Assembly (NCBI GenBank): GCA_029907605.1
Contig: JARYLO010000006.1
Coordinates: 1 to 56,034 of the forward strand
Origin: Sedimentisphaerales bacterium
GTDB lineage: Bacteria > Planctomycetota > Phycisphaerae > Sedimentisphaerales > Anaerobacaceae
Length of the DNA: 56,034 nt
Direction: 5' to 3'
The translations under genes were made by a program, and so were the position numbers. Of this stretch, positions 52,122 through 56,034 are shown piece by piece. The notes under the pieces were generated by a model. The model did no database searches, was not told the origin of the DNA, and saw nothing but the letters and a program-made list of their open reading frames with translations. Every line of letters begins with the position of its first letter. The first letter of the stretch is position 1.

Positions 52122-54308
52122 CTAGAACGGGTTGCGTTTGCCAGGGGTTGGTGATGTCATGAATCGCCACTGGCTTCCGCCATCGCCCCTCCTTCCATAA
52201 GAGACGTCTGAGGACTGCGGACCGAACTCGATCTTGTCTATCAGGACATAGCCGTGCTCGGCTGTGTCGAACAGCCCAACTGCCTCTCCAGACCTACTGA
52301 GCTTGAAGTCGGCGTGTAGTGGCCCCTGCTCTGGTTCGCCGTCGGCCCAGAACAACAGATAACCCTTGGCTGGGATCCTGACCCCACTTGGTATCCGCCA
52401 TCCCTCGGTTGGGTTAGATGGGTCATCCGTGAGGATCATACCCGACATGTCTACCTCAAGGTCCTCTGCATTGTAGATCTCTATCCAATCCTCGTAGGCA
52501 CCTGGTTCATCAGGGTCTTGAATGGTCCTTGTATTGTCTGCCATCAGCTCGTTTATGAATAGTCGAGGTGGCTTGTAGGTCCACTTGTTGGCGGCCATAG
52601 GCGTGGGGGAATCTGTCAGTTTCCATGGCCCGATGCCATCTGGATAACGGCCATAAGACTGGTCTGCACCAAGGGCTGGGTATGCGATCGTATCGATAAG
52701 GACCCCCCTGGCATCAAAAAGATATAACTGACCTGGACCGGCTGCAGGTCTGAAACTGGCATGTGTTGGCCCCTGTTGAGGCTGGCCATCTAGCCATATC
52801 AGATGGAATTGGCCATCCTGGATCTCTAGGTCAGGCAGGGCCCACTTGGTTGGCGCAGCCTGATCATCAGAGAGATACAATCCCTTAAGACTTACCTTGC
52901 CCGGTCCAAGGTTGACGATCTCCAACCACGGATCGTGCTGGCCCTGCTCATCAGCCTGGGACGTGACATTGGCGATTAGCAGCTCGTTCATCTGGATATC
53001 GCCGATAGAGGCATAGCCATCCAGCTCTTGGTCCAGGTATGCCGACCTTCGGGCCACAAAGTCTACCAGGCCGTAGATGACCCTCTTGTCTATGACTTGA
53101 TCTTGCACAAGGCCTTGCTCGAATTGGGCGTTTGTATAGAGCTTGTTGTTGTCGTTGTACACATCCTGTCTGATCAGGTCCGCCAGGCGGTTGATCTCCT
53201 TTCCGAGCTCCTCAGGCCTGAAGCCTTCCCTACACATCCTGGCGAGCATCCTAAGATATGCCTTTTGGTACTGCGGTATGGCCCAGAGCCTCTCCATCAA
53301 CGGCCTATATTGAGGCCTCTGGTCAGGCCTTGTCACAGGTACCCAGAAAGGCGCAAGGGTTACCGGGTCCTGGTCAGGGCCTACATAAGGCCTGGTCCTG
53401 GCAAAGGCCTCGTCAGTTGCCCAATGTAGGTGGATGAATCTGCCTGTGTCCGTGCGGTGATAGAGGTAGTAATTTGCTGCAGTACCGATATAGGAGTCCA
53501 GGTTAACAAAGAGATTGTTCAATGCAAGGCCCCAGAGCACGTTCTCTATGTCCATGACCTCAGCCAGTTTCTCGCTAAGCTCGGCCAGTGGGGTGTTGTT
53601 GAGCACATCGATTAGGTGCACTAGGTCCGAGTAGTCGCCTGTGGTCTCGTTTGTTACCAGCCTGTAGTAAGGCCGGTATGCGTTTGGATCAGGCCCAAGC
53701 CAAGTAAGGTCAGAACAGGCCTGGCCCTCAGTCAGCCCATCGGTATCTCCTGCACCTTGTGCCTCGAATAGGTTGCCGTCCTCTTGGGGGCCAAACCTGC
53801 TCTGCACGAAGGGCTTGTCGATCTGTTCTACGGCCAGGTAAAGCCCCCAATACTGGTCGTTTATGTAGACCCTTGCATGTACCGCCCTAGGTGCTGGGAT
53901 GTATCTACCAGCAAAGTCCAGGAATAGCTTCTCCCGGAGCATGGTTGGGTCGTTGTACATGTTGTTTAGATTCAGCTTCCGCATCCCATAAAGGTCCAGC
54001 TTGTTGTTGAACACATCAAGGTCGATCTTGAAGGGCTTCTTGATGGATGGGATATAGAAGGCAGCATCCCCCTTGAACCTGATCCCAACTGGATTGAGGG
54101 TCAGGCCATCTACGGTGATTGAGCAGCGGAAATACGGATCAGTGGGATCAAGCACATGTCCATTGTAGAGCTGGTCGTACCAATCAGGATTGTCGAACTT
54201 GATCCTGATCTCATGTACGCGGCTATCGTCAAACAGGGGGTTGACCGCGCCCAAAAAGACGGTATTGATAGCTAACGCCGTGACCAAGGATGTTGCTAGC
54301 ACTGCCAT
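52122..54308 (-). CDS. Secreted CotH-kinase-family protein with two lamin-tail domains
   Basis: An exported protein of 728 residues with a signal peptide (1 to about 21). Residues about 25-400 are a CotH domain: HEIRIKFDNPDWYDQL, VGIRFKGDAAF, KKPFKIDLDVF, LNLNNMYNDPTMLREKL and HWATDEAF. CotH is a spore-coat protein kinase in Bacillus; relatives in planctomycetes are secreted and their activity is untested. Two lamin-tail (LTD) domains follow (about 455-570 and 590-728), each with a WLEIVNLG or WIEIYNAE opening and a SYGR(Y/R) turn. The ATG has AGGAGG seven bases upstream. The gene stands alone, with a hairpin after it. Confidence 0.9.
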   Translation of the reverse strand: MAVLATSLVTALAINTVFLGAVNPLFDDSRVHEIRIKFDNPDWYDQLYNGHVLDPTDPYFRCSITVDGLTLNPVGIRFKGDAAFYIPSIKKPFKIDLDVFNNKLDLYGMRKLNLNNMYNDPTMLREKLFLDFAGRYIPAPRAVHARVYINDQYWGLYLAVEQIDKPFVQSRFGPQEDGNLFEAQGAGDTDGLTEGQACSDLTWLGPDPNAYRPYYRLVTNETTGDYSDLVHLIDVLNNTPLAELSEKLAEVMDIENVLWGLALNNLFVNLDSYIGTAANYYLYHRTDTGRFIHLHWATDEAFARTRPYVGPDQDPVTLAPFWVPVTRPDQRPQYRPLMERLWAIPQYQKAYLRMLARMCREGFRPEELGKEINRLADLIRQDVYNDNNKLYTNAQFEQGLVQDQVIDKRVIYGLVDFVARRSAYLDQELDGYASIGDIQMNELLIANVTSQADEQGQHDPWLEIVNLGPGKVSLKGLYLSDDQAAPTKWALPDLEIQDGQFHLIWLDGQPQQGPTHASFRPAAGPGQLYLFDARGVLIDTIAYPALGADQSYGRYPDGIGPWKLTDSPTPMAANKWTYKPPRLFINELMADNTRTIQDPDEPGAYEDWIEIYNAEDLEVDMSGMILTDDPSNPTEGWRIPSGVRIPAKGYLLFWADGEPEQGPLHADFKLSRSGEAVGLFDTAEHGYVLIDKIEFGPQSSDVSYGRRGDGGSQWRFMTSPTPGKRNPF

Positions 54309-54454
54309 TCTAGGTCCTCCTCATTGGCATTCTAAATACGAGCTTGCCGGCTGGGCCTCTATATAGCAAACCAAAAAGCCAGTCCCAGATCAATAGATAA
54401 CCCATCTCGACAGCGTCACACATCAATATGATGCCGCCGGGGCCACAAAGGTTT

Positions 54455-54484
54455 TTGACAGGTCGAACCCGGCGGGTTTAGAAT
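54455..54484 (+). promoter_or_regulatory. Promoter of the DegP/HtrA gene
   Basis: TTGACA (54455-54460, perfect), an 18-nt spacer and TAGAAT (54479-54484) lie about 65 nt before the ATG. No extracytoplasmic-stress (sigma-E type) element was recognised, so expression is probably constitutive. The rest of 54309-54547 shows nothing else clear. Confidence 0.65.
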
Positions 54485-54547
54485 CGTACCACACTAGGCA
54501 GGCCCACCCTGGATTGAACGGAATAGACTTGTGAAAGGAGGTGGCCT

Positions 54548-56023
54548 ATGGTCATGCATAGAAGATGGTCTTGGATCTGGTACCTGGGATTGGCCCTCAT
54601 CGTAGCTGCACCTGGCCTAGGTGCAACCGACTCGAGCATAGATACCTTGCGGAGGATGGGCAAGGCCTTTGCTGCCATAGCGGAGAAGGCCTCACCTGCA
54701 GTGGTCTCGATAGAGGCAGAAAGGCCGATTGGGGAGGAGGATTACCCACAGTTGCGGGACCTGCCTTTCTGGTTTTGGGACCCATTCGAGGATATGCCAT
54801 TCCAGTTGCCAAGGTCCATACCAAGATCCAGGCCGCGGCAGCCGAGGACCCAGAAGGTACAGGGTTCAGGGTTTATCTTTACCAGCGAAGGCCATATCCT
54901 GACCAACAATCATCTAGTTGGTAAGGCAGAGCGGATCAAGGTAACACTGGGCAATGGCAAGGAGTACCAGGCAAGGCGTATCGGTACTGATCCAGAGTCC
55001 GATGTGGCGGTGATCAAGGTCGATGCAGATGGACTGCCTGCCCCTCTGGAACTGGGGGATTCTGATGCACTGGAGGTAGGAGAGTGGGTCCTGGCGATCG
55101 GCAACCCCTTTGGTTTTACCCATTCGGTGACCGCAGGCATAGTCTCTGCCAAGGGCAGGGGCGACTTGAGCTTTTCTGAGGGAACGCCTGCATTCCAGGA
55201 CTTCATCCAGACCGATGCCGCCATCAATCCTGGCAATTCTGGCGGCCCCCTTCTCAACCTTGATGGCAAGGTGGTAGGGATCAATACGGCCATCTTTGGG
55301 CCCAACAGTGCCTATGCAGGTATAGGCTTTGCTATACCCATAAACCTCGCTAAGGACGTGTACAAGCAATTGTTGGAGACAGGTCATGTTGAGCGGGGCT
55401 TCCTTGGTGTGCAACCAGCCGATGTGACGGATGCCGTTGCCAGGTCCATGGGCCTCTCGCAGCCCAAGGGAGCGATCGTAGAGGAGGTAGTGTCGGATTC
55501 GCCTGCAGACAAGGCCGGCATAAAGCCATGGGACGTGATACTTGAGGTGGACGGCAAGACCATAGAGAACGCCCAGGACCTTCGAAACAAGATAGGTGCC
55601 TATAAGCCTGGTACGCAGGTCAAGCTTACCATATTCAGGAAGGGCCAGCGCAAGCCCATCACTGTTGTGTTGGGCAAACGCGATCCTGATAGGCTGGCAG
55701 CAGGTACAGCTACAGAGAGCCAGTCCGTAGAGGATATCGGGGTAGAGGTGGCCAACCTGACACCAGAGACCGCCAGGCGTTATGGCTTTGAGGGCGATCA
55801 ATCCGAGGGTGTGATCATCACTGCCGTACATCCAGGATCTGAGGCGATCCAGAAGGGTCTTAGGCCTGGATATGTGGTCCTGGAGGTAGACCAAGAACCT
55901 GTAAGCAACACACGGCAGTTCTACAATGCGATCAGGAAGGCCCGCGATAAGGGCGTGGTCATGCTCAGGGTAACTGATGGCACCCGCACCGGTCTTGTCT
56001 CGTTAGAGGTGCGACCAAGATGA
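54548..56023 (+). CDS. degP: Periplasmic serine protease/chaperone, Do (DegP/HtrA) family
   Basis: Degrades or refolds damaged envelope proteins. The 491-residue protein has a signal peptide (1 to about 26, ending GLGA). A trypsin-like domain carries the triad His122 (LTNNHLVG), Asp152 (ESDVAVIKV) and Ser231 (GNSGGP), and two PDZ domains follow (about 290-375 and 395-490). An aromatic, proline-rich loop (FWFWDPFEDM, then QLPRS) before the protease domain is the LA loop of Do proteases. AAGGAGGT five bases before the ATG is the best ribosome binding site in the window; an ATG at 54554 is also open. It has its own promoter. All catalytic residues are intact. Confidence 0.97.
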   Translation: MVMHRRWSWIWYLGLALIVAAPGLGATDSSIDTLRRMGKAFAAIAEKASPAVVSIEAERPIGEEDYPQLRDLPFWFWDPFEDMPFQLPRSIPRSRPRQPRTQKVQGSGFIFTSEGHILTNNHLVGKAERIKVTLGNGKEYQARRIGTDPESDVAVIKVDADGLPAPLELGDSDALEVGEWVLAIGNPFGFTHSVTAGIVSAKGRGDLSFSEGTPAFQDFIQTDAAINPGNSGGPLLNLDGKVVGINTAIFGPNSAYAGIGFAIPINLAKDVYKQLLETGHVERGFLGVQPADVTDAVARSMGLSQPKGAIVEEVVSDSPADKAGIKPWDVILEVDGKTIENAQDLRNKIGAYKPGTQVKLTIFRKGQRKPITVVLGKRDPDRLAAGTATESQSVEDIGVEVANLTPETARRYGFEGDQSEGVIITAVHPGSEAIQKGLRPGYVVLEVDQEPVSNTRQFYNAIRKARDKGVVMLRVTDGTRTGLVSLEVRPR

Positions 56024-56034
56024 TCGGCAAATGT

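Noticed and set aside
54309-54400. Sigma-54-like sequence (TGGC...TTTGCT) upstream of the CotH gene on the minus strand
   Set aside because: Spacing between the GG and GC elements is one base too long and no enhancer context is seen.
54914-55894. Minus-strand open frame (326 codons) opposite degP
   Set aside because: Shadow of the protease gene; no ribosome binding site or family likeness.
1-56034. tRNA or rRNA genes, CRISPR arrays, insertion sequences, prophage or long repeats
   Set aside because: Read for T-loop patterns, spaced repeats, transposase motifs and phage genes; none was convincing.

Overview
The window is a stretch of bacterial chromosome, almost entirely coding, with short intergenic gaps, genes on both strands in short operons, and no tRNA, rRNA, CRISPR array, insertion sequence or prophage that I could recognise. 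It looks like a diderm of the PVC group, most probably a planctomycete near Phycisphaerae. The grounds are secreted right-handed beta-helix proteins ending in 'DIGAYE'-type tails, a GEVED protein with a lone C-terminal dockerin-like segment, a CotH protein with lamin-tail domains, a TonB-dependent receptor, and CMP-KDO synthetase (LPS). Codon use is rich in AUA (Ile) and AGG (Arg). The taxon is inferred from gene content and was not tested by a search.

Layout. 1-5025 (+): the end of an unidentified gene, a secreted beta-helix protein, a TonB-dependent receptor and a translationally coupled YfiR-type periplasmic protein. 5026-8853 (-): the operon gapA-pgk-rpe-accD with a clear promoter, preceded by a 63-residue membrane protein gene (8994-9185). 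9343-14181 (+): a CorA-type transporter, dtd, glutamine synthetase III, a STAS protein, a double-ACT protein and a GGQ release-factor-like protein. An MFS transporter (-) converges on the last of these. 15562-17174 (+): a TPR lipoprotein with promoter and strong terminator, then a ZIP metal transporter. 17310-22478 (-): rsmH behind two secreted proteins (beta-helix; GEVED/dockerin). hisI (-) diverges from a flippase-like membrane protein (+).

24505-29661 (+): hpf-ptsN-ptsH-ptsI, a phosphorelay with no sugar permease in sight, then a DUF2344 protein and RNase G. 29658-34313 (-): uppS, purA, an unusual CTP synthase and kdsB, a nucleotide and envelope-precursor cluster. 34416-38500 (-): prfB (classical +1 frameshift at CTT TGA C), pepA, folE and a two-domain QueD. 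The divergent region 38501-38725 carries a parS-like palindrome in front of parB, whose stop codon overlaps the start of an ankyrin protein. 41128-49818 (-): dnaE-tmk-holB-ricT-metG and a Minf_1886-family protein. 49908-51783 (-): a PfkB kinase and MTA phosphorylase. 52122-54308 (-): a CotH/LTD protein. 54548-56023 (+): a DegP/HtrA protease with a strong promoter.

Most genes are housekeeping. The parts most worth a second look are: the CTP synthase whose glutaminase triad Glu appears as Cys; the tandem PTPS/QueD protein whose two halves have lost complementary motifs; the coupled TonB receptor-YfiR pair with no cyclic-di-GMP partner nearby; the tiny membrane protein that repeats the 'LEQLL' motif found at the receptor N-terminus; GSIII followed by STAS and ACT regulators; and parB-parS without parA. 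I found no convincing wholly new multi-gene system.
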